Part shown: positions 1 through 8,458 of the stretch, one piece after another
Position numbering within the stretch: position 1 is the stretch's first letter
How the letters are laid out: each line of letters starts with the position of its first letter
Assembly: GCA_016283985.1 (NCBI GenBank)
Contig: JAEENZ010000032.1
Coordinates: 1-16,279 of the forward strand
DNA from: Bacteroidales bacterium
GTDB taxonomy: Bacteria; Bacteroidota; Bacteroidia; Bacteroidales; UBA932
DNA: 16,279 bases
Direction of reading: 5' to 3'
The notes under the pieces: model-generated
Seen by the model: the letters and a program-made list of their open reading frames with translations, nothing else
What the model was told of the DNA's origin: nothing
The model's database searches: none
Program-made: the position numbers and the translations under genes

Positions 1-308
1 TAGTCGATGGTGATGACACGGTAGCCGTTTTCGTTGTAGAGACGGAACCAGGGCAGGTATGCCTTGGCGTTGCGGTCGCCCATGATGAAGCCTCCTCCGA
101 AAACGAAGAGGATGCAGGGCTTCTGCTTGCCCTGGATGGACGTTTCGCTGCCTTCCACGGGGTCGTAAACCGACATGAAGAGCTGGCATGTGTCGCGCTG
201 GGCAAACATATACTCTCCGGCAGGGGAGATGTTGATGCGCACTCTCTGCTGTGCACCAGCAAGCATTGCGACGGAAACGAGGATGGCGGTGAGGATAAAA
301 CGCTTCAT
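1..308 (-). CDS. Secreted alpha/beta-hydrolase (esterase/lipase-like), 3' part outside the window
   Basis: The first 102 codons are visible, starting at the ATG at 308-306. The protein opens with a signal peptide (MKRFILTAILVSVAMLAGAQ, probable cut after residues 17-19), so it should be exported. A short beta-rich lead-in is followed by the ILFVFGGGF segment at about residues 70-78. This matches the oxyanion-hole HGGG/FGGG region of the carboxylesterase/BD-FAE-like alpha/beta-hydrolases. YRVITIDY at the end of the visible part fits the next conserved strand of that fold. The nucleophile serine and the histidine would lie beyond position 1 and cannot be checked. The ATG overlaps the stop of the Clp-N gene upstream (TGATG), so the two are probably co-translated. 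The substrate is unknown; a sugar-ester or peptide hydrolase is possible. The fold is a confident call, the activity is not. Confidence 0.8.
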   Translation of the reverse strand, partial: MKRFILTAILVSVAMLAGAQQRVRINISPAGEYMFAQRDTCQLFMSVYDPVEGSETSIQGKQKPCILFVFGGGFIMGDRNAKAYLPWFRLYNENGYRVITID

Positions 309-826
309 CAGCTGACAATGTTGTTTTTGTTGATACTCAAGTTGATGGTGGAGAGAAGGAGTGCAATGTTTCTCTTGCTGACTTCCGTTTCGCATTTCTG
401 GGAGGCGGGTTTGCTGTCGCTGAAACACCTGACGGAGATGCCCCTCCTGCGGAGGTACTCGCTGCTATGGCAGCTTTCTTGTTTGCAGATGGCTTTTAGA
501 AGATGGATAGCTCCGGCTTCTCCCGCTCCGTCCGCCATAGCCTCTGCAATTGCAAGGCTTACGGTATTGCTTCCTTCCCGCCCCAGGCGGATGCCGTCTT
601 CTGCGCTGTAGGGTATGCCCTGATCGTGAAAAACCAGAGTGTCGATTTCGGCTTTGCAGCCCGCCGTATCCACTCCCAGGGTACGCAGGGCAGCCACGGC
701 CGGATTGGCCGCGTGGCGCAGGATTCCGAGGAAAAGATGGTCGGCTTCTATGGTGAAACTGCCGGTGCGCATGGCCTCTTCGCGGGCAAATCCAACAATG
801 GCGTCGAATTCTTGGGAAATCTTCAT
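308..826 (-). CDS. Stand-alone Clp N-terminal (double Clp repeat) protein
   Basis: This 172-residue protein consists of the Clp amino-terminal domain without any AAA+ ATPase module. Repeat 1 spans about residues 4-53 (EEAMRTGSFTIEADHLFLGIL) and repeat 2 about 86-131 (SNTVSLAIAEAMADGAGEAG, then IHLLKAI). In ClpC/ClpA/ClpB this domain binds adaptors and substrates. Here it could be a free adaptor or decoy, or the remnant of a larger Clp ATPase. A basic, serine-rich tail (about 135-172) has no recognisable domain, and the protein has five cysteines. I chose the ATG at 826 (MKISQEF) over the in-frame ATG at 859. Clp-N domains begin about there, and a TATTTTTG promoter element at 855-848 lies between the two, so 859 would be upstream of the transcript. 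The gene diverges from gyrA and overlaps the hydrolase gene by 1 nt. Domain assignment is strong; role is unknown. Confidence 0.8.
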   Translation of the reverse strand: MKISQEFDAIVGFAREEAMRTGSFTIEADHLFLGILRHAANPAVAALRTLGVDTAGCKAEIDTLVFHDQGIPYSAEDGIRLGREGSNTVSLAIAEAMADGAGEAGAIHLLKAICKQESCHSSEYLRRRGISVRCFSDSKPASQKCETEVSKRNIALLLSTINLSINKNNIVS

Positions 827-847
827 TCTGGCGGGTATATTTGCTTG

Positions 848-855
848 CAAAAATA
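848..855 (-). promoter_or_regulatory. Bacteroidota-type -7 element for the Clp-N/hydrolase unit
   Basis: Read on the minus strand the sequence is TATTTTTG followed by C, a full match to the Bacteroidota -7 consensus TAnnTTTG. It ends 21 nt before the ATG at 826, which gives a short leader. I see no convincing -33 TTTG at the usual distance, so this is a motif match in an AT-rich spacer and not proof of activity. Confidence 0.5.
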
Positions 856-878
856 GCAAATAAATCGAATAATTTTGT

Positions 879-886
879 TAAATTTG
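879..886 (+). promoter_or_regulatory. Bacteroidota-type -7 element for gyrA
   Basis: TAAATTTG followed by C matches the TAnnTTTG consensus. It lies 38 nt before the gyrA ATG at 925 and back to back with the minus-strand element at 848-855. No clear -33 TTTG is found about 20 nt upstream. The predicted leader would contain a four-codon ORF at 894-908 (ATG AAC AAG CGT TAA) just after the expected transcription start. Whether it is translated is unknown. Confidence 0.5.
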
Positions 887-924
887 CGTGTTTATGAACA
901 AGCGTTAAATTATTGAAAGAAAAT

Positions 925-3471
<2,547 letters not shown>

Positions 3472-3489
3472 TTACTAACATTAACTGAT

Positions 3490-4809
3490 ATGAAAAAGAT
3501 TATTTTCGCACTTGCCCTGCTTGCCTCCGTGCAGCTTGCAAATGCCCAGCAGCAGAAGGACGCCGATGCTGCCGTAAAGAAAGTCGAAGCCGCCAAGGCC
3601 GCCTCTCTCAATGAGAAAAAGGCTGCCAACATGGCCACCTGGCTTAAACTCGGACAGGTTTACCTCGATGCATACAATGCCGTTCAGGGTAACGGATATG
3701 TGGGTGCAGGAGAAGCTGACCTCGCGCTCCTCATGAGCGGCGTGAAGGCTATTGGCACCGAACAGGTGGAAATCCAGGGCCAGCCCTATAACGTGCAGCA
3801 TTTCGAGACTGCCGATTACTATTTCGCAAATGGAAGGCTTGCAATGATAGTGACCACTAAACCCGCAGTGGAGAACGCTCTGGGAGAAGCGGTCAAGGCA
3901 TACAAGAAGGCCCATGAGCTCGATGTCAAGGCAAAGAAGACCAAGGACATCGCCGCCGCCCTTTCCAATATTCACGACAAGTATTCCAACGATGCCGTTG
4001 CGGCTTATTCCCTCCAGAAATACGCCGAGTCCTCCGAGCTGTTCGCTGCTGCGGCAGAGGTTTCACTGGTGGAACCCTTCGCTCAGTTAGACACCAACGC
4101 CATCTACAATGCCGGCCTGACTGCCTGGATAGCAGGAGACATAACCAGGGCCAAGGAGTTCTTCGTGAAGTGCCTTCAGTATAATTACTATGGTGATGAC
4201 GGAGATGTCTATGCACGTCTTTCCACGATCGCTGAGAAGGAAGGCGACAAGGAGCTTTCCGTCAAGTATCTCGAGGACGGTTTCGTCAACTATCCCAAGA
4301 GCCAGAGCATCCTTATCGGTCTCATCAACTACTACACCACTTCCGGTGGCAGCACCGACCGCCTCTTCGAGCTTCTCGACGTTGCGAAGGTCAACGAGCC
4401 CAACAATGCATCCCTATGGTATGTCGAGGGCAATATCCGCCTCAAGATGGATCCTCCTCAGGTTGAGGAAGCATTCAAGGCCTACGACCATTGCGGAGAG
4501 ATCAATCCTGAATACGAATATGGCTATATCGGCAAGGGAGTGTATCTCTACAATCACGCCGTCGAGGTGCAGGAAAAGGCATCCTTCGAGATGGATGATG
4601 CCAAGTATGCAGCCCTTGTGGATGAGTATGACAAGACCCTGAAGGCGGCTATCGAGCCCTTCGAAAAGGCCTACGAGGTCAGCAAGGACAACGAAATCAA
4701 GCTCACCATCGCGGAGTACATAAAGAACGCATGTTTCCGTTTCCGCGACGATCCTGCATACAAGGAGAAATACGAAAAATACGAAGCAATCGTAGCCTCC
4801 AGTAAATGA
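3490..4809 (+). CDS. Exported tetratricopeptide-repeat protein
   Basis: The 439-residue protein has a clear signal peptide (MKKIIFALALLASVQLANAQ, cut after ANA), so it is periplasmic or surface-associated. The N-terminal part (about 20-170) is Lys/Ala-rich and helical. From about residue 204 onward come TPR-like helix pairs: AIYNAGLTAWIAGDITRAKE, then VYARLSTIAEKEGDKELSVK, then a helix pair with a LWYVEGNIRLKM start and one with YGYIGKGVYLYN. Such repeats bind other proteins, often in envelope assembly, but no partner is evident here. It lies 18 nt after gyrA and its TGA stop is in frame with the next gene, 27 nt before that GTG. I recall TPR genes beside gyrA in Bacteroides, but cannot verify this here. 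No catalytic domain is visible. Confidence 0.85.
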   Translation: MKKIIFALALLASVQLANAQQQKDADAAVKKVEAAKAASLNEKKAANMATWLKLGQVYLDAYNAVQGNGYVGAGEADLALLMSGVKAIGTEQVEIQGQPYNVQHFETADYYFANGRLAMIVTTKPAVENALGEAVKAYKKAHELDVKAKKTKDIAAALSNIHDKYSNDAVAAYSLQKYAESSELFAAAAEVSLVEPFAQLDTNAIYNAGLTAWIAGDITRAKEFFVKCLQYNYYGDDGDVYARLSTIAEKEGDKELSVKYLEDGFVNYPKSQSILIGLINYYTTSGGSTDRLFELLDVAKVNEPNNASLWYVEGNIRLKMDPPQVEEAFKAYDHCGEINPEYEYGYIGKGVYLYNHAVEVQEKASFEMDDAKYAALVDEYDKTLKAAIEPFEKAYEVSKDNEIKLTIAEYIKNACFRFRDDPAYKEKYEKYEAIVASSK

Positions 4810-4827
4810 AGTTCGGACATTGCAGGG

Positions 4828-4871
4828 GCAGATACAGTGAGCATCTGCATCATCGGAGATGTGATGATGCA
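4828..4871 (+). other. Two overlapping inverted repeats around the GTG start of the CapA-like gene
   Basis: Hairpin 1 pairs GCAGAT (4828-4833) with ATCTGC (4843-4848), and its 9-nt loop holds the GTG start at 4837. Hairpin 2 pairs TGCATCATC (4846-4854) with GATGATGCA (4863-4871) across an 8-nt loop that contains GGAG. The two share 4846-4848, so their full forms cannot coexist. Whether they fold and matter in RNA is an inference. A single 9-bp inverted repeat is not rare in 16 kb. Confidence 0.4.
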
Positions 4872-5760
4872 TGCCCGGCAACTGCAATACGACCACTCTC
4901 ATTTCCTGGACGACCTGAAGCCGCTGCTTTCAGGAGCGGACCTGGCGATAGCGAATGCTGAATTCACGCTTGCGGGGCCACCCTTCACAGGGTACCCCGC
5001 ATTCAGCGCTCCTGACGGATATCTCAAGAGCATCCTGGATGCCGGTGTGGACGTTCTGATGACAGCTAACAATCATATCCTGGACAGAGGATCCGAGGGA
5101 CTGGAACGTACTTTGAAACAATATACCGTTTTTACCGGGAGCGGACTGGACGAAACCCAGTACCGGAGGAACAATCCGCTTATCGTAACCGTAAAAGGAA
5201 TCAGGATCGCTCTGGTGAACTTTACCTACGGCACGAATCTGGGGCCGTCCGCCGCTTATCCCCGGGTGAGTCTCATGAAGAAGGATGAGATAGGAAGGCA
5301 GATGAAGCGTGCCCGCGAACTCGCGGATTTCGTGATAGTGCTTCCGCACTGGGGGAATGAGTATGAGCTTCTCCACAGTCCTTCCCAGGAGGCTTGGGCC
5401 GAATGGCTGGTGGAACGGGGGGCGGACGCCATTGTGGGCGCACATCCACACGTGGTGCAGGATACGACGCACGTCAAGGGAGTGCCCGTGGTCTACTCGC
5501 TTGGAAATGCGGTTTCCAACATGAGTGCGGTGAACACCAGGCTCGAACTCGCGGTGGTGTTGAAACTGGCGGGGGGCAGGGTCCTTGAACCGGAACTGCA
5601 TTTCCTCTGGTGCACGCTTCCGGGAAAAAAGACGGACGGCTACCGCACCGTAATGGTAGAAGAACAGGTCGGAAGGCGAGAAGACTGGAAAGACGCCTCC
5701 GATTACGACAATATGATTAAAACGCTGGAAAGAGTCAAGAAAGTTACTGGAATAGAATGA
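4837..5760 (+). CDS. CapA-family metallophosphatase-like protein
   Basis: The 307-residue protein has the full set of motifs of the CapA/PgsA-like calcineurin-type superfamily. These are GDVMMH at 7-12, NAEFTL in the next strand, NNH at 78-80, LPHWGNEYE from 169, GAHPHVVQ at 201-208 and VYSLGN at 219-224. The Asp, Asn and His residues in them form the di-metal site. CapA is best known from poly-gamma-glutamate capsule synthesis, but most family members have unknown substrates. No CapB or CapC is near. The GTG at 4837 is the start that keeps GDVMMH. An in-frame ATG at 4864 has GGAG 5 nt upstream but would remove Gly7-Asp8. There is no signal peptide, although many CapA proteins are anchored. 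The TGA stop overlaps the phoH ATG (ATGA), which suggests coupled translation. Confidence 0.88.
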   Translation: MSICIIGDVMMHARQLQYDHSHFLDDLKPLLSGADLAIANAEFTLAGPPFTGYPAFSAPDGYLKSILDAGVDVLMTANNHILDRGSEGLERTLKQYTVFTGSGLDETQYRRNNPLIVTVKGIRIALVNFTYGTNLGPSAAYPRVSLMKKDEIGRQMKRARELADFVIVLPHWGNEYELLHSPSQEAWAEWLVERGADAIVGAHPHVVQDTTHVKGVPVVYSLGNAVSNMSAVNTRLELAVVLKLAGGRVLEPELHFLWCTLPGKKTDGYRTVMVEEQVGRREDWKDASDYDNMIKTLERVKKVTGIE

Positions 5761-6695
5761 AGAAAACCATCACATTGGACACTGCGGATCCGGTCAGCAT
5801 AATTGGACCCGGGAACCGCATTCTGAATGAGTTCTGTACTTATTATCCCGGCCTGGAAGTATCAGGAAAGGGAAACGAGATACTCGTAGAGGGCGACGAG
5901 GCCAAGATCGACGACTTCGTGGCCAAGTTCGCCCAGCTGGTATCGCTCCGCAAGCACAAGCTCAATCTTACGGTGTACGACGTGGAAGACCTGTTTGCAG
6001 GCCGTCCTTCGTCTTCCGTGCTCGCCGAGCATGGCAACGCCGTGATCGTCCATACCAATGAAGGCAAGGCCATCCGTGCCCGCAATGCCAATCAGGAAAA
6101 GATGGTGAAGGCCTATTTCAACAACGACCTTGTATTCGCGGTAGGGCCTGCCGGAACCGGCAAGACCTACATCGCCATCGCCCTGGCGGTGCGCGCGCTG
6201 AAGAACCGCGAGGTGCGCCGCATCATCCTCACCCGTCCGGCCGTGGAGGCGGGGGAGAGGCTGGGGTTCCTTCCGGGAGACCTGAAGGACAAGCTGGACC
6301 CATATCTCCAGCCGCTATACGATGCCCTCGGGGACATGATTCCTTCCAAGAAACTGCAGGAATTCATCGCCGGAGGCACCATCCAGATCGCCCCTCTCGC
6401 CTATATGCGAGGCCGTACCCTCGACGGAGCCTGCGTCATCCTCGACGAGGCCCAGAATACCAACATGGGGCAGCTGAAGATGTTTCTCACCCGCATGGGC
6501 ACGAACGCCAAGTTCATAGTTACCGGAGATGCGACCCAGGTGGACCTGCCGCACAAGGAGGATTCCGGTCTCTTGCGCGGAATAGACCTGGTGAAGAACC
6601 TGAAGGGCGTTGCGACCGTATTCTTCGACGACAGGGATATCGTGCGCCATCCTCTAGTAAGCAAAATAGTGAAGGCCTTCGATGCAGAAAGCTGA
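5757..6695 (+). CDS. phoH: PhoH-family ATPase
   Basis: The 312-residue protein has an N-terminal KH-like/PhoH leader (about 1-110) and a C-terminal P-loop ATPase of the PhoH (YbeZ) type, related to superfamily 1 helicase cores. Walker A is GPAGTGKT at 130-137, the LTRPAVEAGERLGFLPGD segment is the PhoH signature, Walker B is VILDEAQ at 227-233, and FIVTGDATQ with DLPH follows. PhoH proteins are linked to RNA metabolism and ribosome maturation, often with the endonuclease YbeY, but no ybeY gene is in this window. It overlaps the CapA-like gene by 4 nt. Length and motifs are complete and nothing looks broken. Whether it acts as a helicase or only as an ATPase cannot be read from the sequence. 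Confidence 0.94.
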   Translation: MKKTITLDTADPVSIIGPGNRILNEFCTYYPGLEVSGKGNEILVEGDEAKIDDFVAKFAQLVSLRKHKLNLTVYDVEDLFAGRPSSSVLAEHGNAVIVHTNEGKAIRARNANQEKMVKAYFNNDLVFAVGPAGTGKTYIAIALAVRALKNREVRRIILTRPAVEAGERLGFLPGDLKDKLDPYLQPLYDALGDMIPSKKLQEFIAGGTIQIAPLAYMRGRTLDGACVILDEAQNTNMGQLKMFLTRMGTNAKFIVTGDATQVDLPHKEDSGLLRGIDLVKNLKGVATVFFDDRDIVRHPLVSKIVKAFDAES

Positions 6696-6705
6696 TACTT
6701 TTTCA

Positions 6706-6713
6706 TATATTTG
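6706..6713 (+). promoter_or_regulatory. Internal -7-like element before the SPOR lipoprotein gene
   Basis: TATATTTG matches TAnnTTTG in the short AT-rich gap after phoH. It ends 6 nt before the ATG at 6720, so a transcript from it would be nearly leaderless. No -33 TTTG is evident, and the upstream part lies in phoH coding sequence. It may be a secondary promoter inside the gene block. Confidence 0.35.
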
Positions 6714-6719
6714 TAAGCT

Positions 6720-7244
6720 ATGATAAAAGGAAAGTTCATATCGGGAATGCTGCTTCTGATGCTGGGGATGTCGGTTCTCCAGGGCTGCGATGCATTCCGC
6801 AGGCTGGCAGGCCGTCCCACATCCGACGAGATTGCCGCAAAGCGTGAGATGATTCAGCGGGAAGAGGCGGCGCATCAGGCCCGTATGGACTCCCTGAGCC
6901 GGATCGAGAAGGCAAAGGCGGATTCCCTTGCCCTGCTGGACAAAATGAAGGATGCCGGAGAGATGTTCCTCTCCGTTTCGAGTCTCCGCCGTGCGAACGC
7001 CCTCAAGCTCAGCAAGCGCTATTATATCATAGTCGGCGCGTTTTCCAATGCCGACAATGCCTCGTGGCTGGCCTCCAAGATAGAGAATGCCGGTTACGAA
7101 GTCGAAAAGATCCCCTACGGAAACGGCTTTACGGCCGTCGGCGTCGCGGGAACCGATGCTTTGGCACATTTATGGGATAATCTCCAGAAGGTGCGGACTG
7201 AACAGTTCTGCCCCAAGGATGTATGGATTCTTGTAAATGACTAA
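6720..7244 (+). CDS. SPOR-domain lipoprotein
   Basis: The 174-residue protein begins with a lipoprotein signal: a hydrophobic stretch and the lipobox LQGC at 20-23, so Cys23 should be lipidated. A charged, Ala/Glu/Lys-rich helical linker (about 35-80) leads to a C-terminal SPOR domain (about 100-172), marked by YYIIVGAFSNADNASWLASK, the GYEVEKIPYGNGFTAVGV strands and the final VWILV. SPOR domains bind glycan strands of peptidoglycan that lack stem peptides, typically at the division septum, so this protein is likely an envelope factor that contacts septal peptidoglycan. It begins 24 nt after phoH and ends 3 nt before the M28/TonB_C gene. The residue after the lipid cysteine is Asp, which in E. 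coli would mean inner-membrane retention, but that rule is not established for Bacteroidota. Confidence 0.88.
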   Translation: MIKGKFISGMLLLMLGMSVLQGCDAFRRLAGRPTSDEIAAKREMIQREEAAHQARMDSLSRIEKAKADSLALLDKMKDAGEMFLSVSSLRRANALKLSKRYYIIVGAFSNADNASWLASKIENAGYEVEKIPYGNGFTAVGVAGTDALAHLWDNLQKVRTEQFCPKDVWILVND

Positions 7245-7247
7245 GCA

Positions 7248-8453
7248 ATGAAGCGTTTTGTAATTATCCTTTTAACCTTTTTCACGGCCCTGAACGCGAA
7301 TGCCCAGGGTTATTCCGAATTGTTCGTCGGAGAAGAGGCCCTGAGCCTTCGCAGCACGGCAGACTCCATATCCGCCCTGAAAGGTGAGGATGCACTTGCG
7401 GATTTTGTCTCCCGCAGGCTAGCCTCCAAGGGCGTAGATCTCTATGAGAGTTCGGATTACACCCATTTCGGCCTCCGGCGCGAAAATGGTGACACGGCCA
7501 CTTTTCGCAATGTTATCGGCTGGATACCGGGCTATGGACAGCAACTACGTAACCGCTATATCGTTATAGGCACCCGCCTTTCCGCCTCGAACGGATCTGG
7601 CCTTGCCGCGCTCATGCAGCTGGCCGAGAAGATCAGCACGAACCGTGTGCTCCTCCAGCGCTCGGTGCTGATAGCCGCTTTCGGCGGGGCGCAGGATGCC
7701 AACGCCGGATCGTGGTATTTCCTGAACAGGGCTTTCCCGGAAGTTTCCCTTATAGATGCCTATCTGGGCCTTGATTATTTCGACAATCCCAACCGCGGGC
7801 TTTATGCATTTTCCGGGTCGAATGCCGACATGAATCACATCCTGGGCCTGCTGGCCGAATCTCTCCAGCCTGCCCGCCCTACCGTGACCACGGTCGAACC
7901 CGGCATTACCGATTTCCGTTCTTTCTACGGGAAGGAGATCCCTTCCATCCTGTTCACTACGGTTGAGCCCGGAAAGGTGTATCGCTCGGGCACGGATCCC
8001 ATGGAGTACGAAGAGATGAACCGGCAGTGCGAGTATCTTTACAATCTCTCGCTGTCTCTCTCAAACGGCCCCGCACCCAGGTTCAGGCCTGATTCCGATG
8101 CCTCGGGCGCGCCCCTGGTGGCATTCTGGGACTGTGATGTGAAACCTACTTTCTTCGGCTCGTCCGATCCTTCCTTCTTTCTGTCGCGCTGGGTTTATAC
8201 TTATCTCCGGTATCCTCAATACGCCGTCGAGAACGGCATACGCGGCAGGGTGCAGGTGAGTTTCGTGATAGATGAGAAGGGAAAGGTCCGGGACGTGAAG
8301 GTGGTGAAGGGAGTTCATCCTTCCCTGGACGATGAAGCCGTTCGCGTGATCGAAGCGTCCCCGGACTGGAAACCGGGCAAGCTGGGCGGAAAACCCGTGC
8401 GCAGTTCCCTGACGCTGAACGTGGAATTCAAGTTGAAAAAAGCAAAGAAATAG
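7248..8453 (+). CDS. Secreted M28-like pseudopeptidase fused to a TonB C-terminal domain
   Basis: The 401-residue protein has a signal peptide (cut after NANA, residues 16-19), an M28 aminopeptidase-like domain (about 25-275) and a TonB_C domain (about 313-396: [20 protein letters not shown], then [16 protein letters not shown], ending in LTLNVEFKL). The M28 fold is marked by NVIGWIPG (88-95), IVIGT (105-109) and [11 protein letters not shown]. Nearly all expected zinc and catalytic residues are changed. HxD reads R110-L-S, the NDN aspartate is Ser114, the Glu pair is Ala148-Gln149, and the SDH histidine is Phe223. Only Asp176 (LGLDYFD) remains. It is therefore probably an inactive binding protein. 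There is no TonB transmembrane anchor or Pro-rich linker, so energy transduction by the canonical route is unlikely. It lies 3 nt after the SPOR lipoprotein gene and 5 nt before leuS. The domain calls are mine by motif, without a profile search. Confidence 0.8.
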   Translation: MKRFVIILLTFFTALNANAQGYSELFVGEEALSLRSTADSISALKGEDALADFVSRRLASKGVDLYESSDYTHFGLRRENGDTATFRNVIGWIPGYGQQLRNRYIVIGTRLSASNGSGLAALMQLAEKISTNRVLLQRSVLIAAFGGAQDANAGSWYFLNRAFPEVSLIDAYLGLDYFDNPNRGLYAFSGSNADMNHILGLLAESLQPARPTVTTVEPGITDFRSFYGKEIPSILFTTVEPGKVYRSGTDPMEYEEMNRQCEYLYNLSLSLSNGPAPRFRPDSDASGAPLVAFWDCDVKPTFFGSSDPSFFLSRWVYTYLRYPQYAVENGIRGRVQVSFVIDEKGKVRDVKVVKGVHPSLDDEAVRVIEASPDWKPGKLGGKPVRSSLTLNVEFKLKKAKK

Positions 8454-8458
8454 AATAT

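Noticed and set aside
827..859. Start of the Clp-N protein at 859
   Set aside because: The extra 11 residues (MLFLQANIPAR) precede the domain, and this start lies upstream of the predicted -7 element.
4807..4836. TGA read-through or selenocysteine fusing the TPR and CapA-like proteins
   Set aside because: Both proteins are complete on their own, TGA ends several other genes here, and the hairpin downstream is not recognisable as a selenocysteine element.
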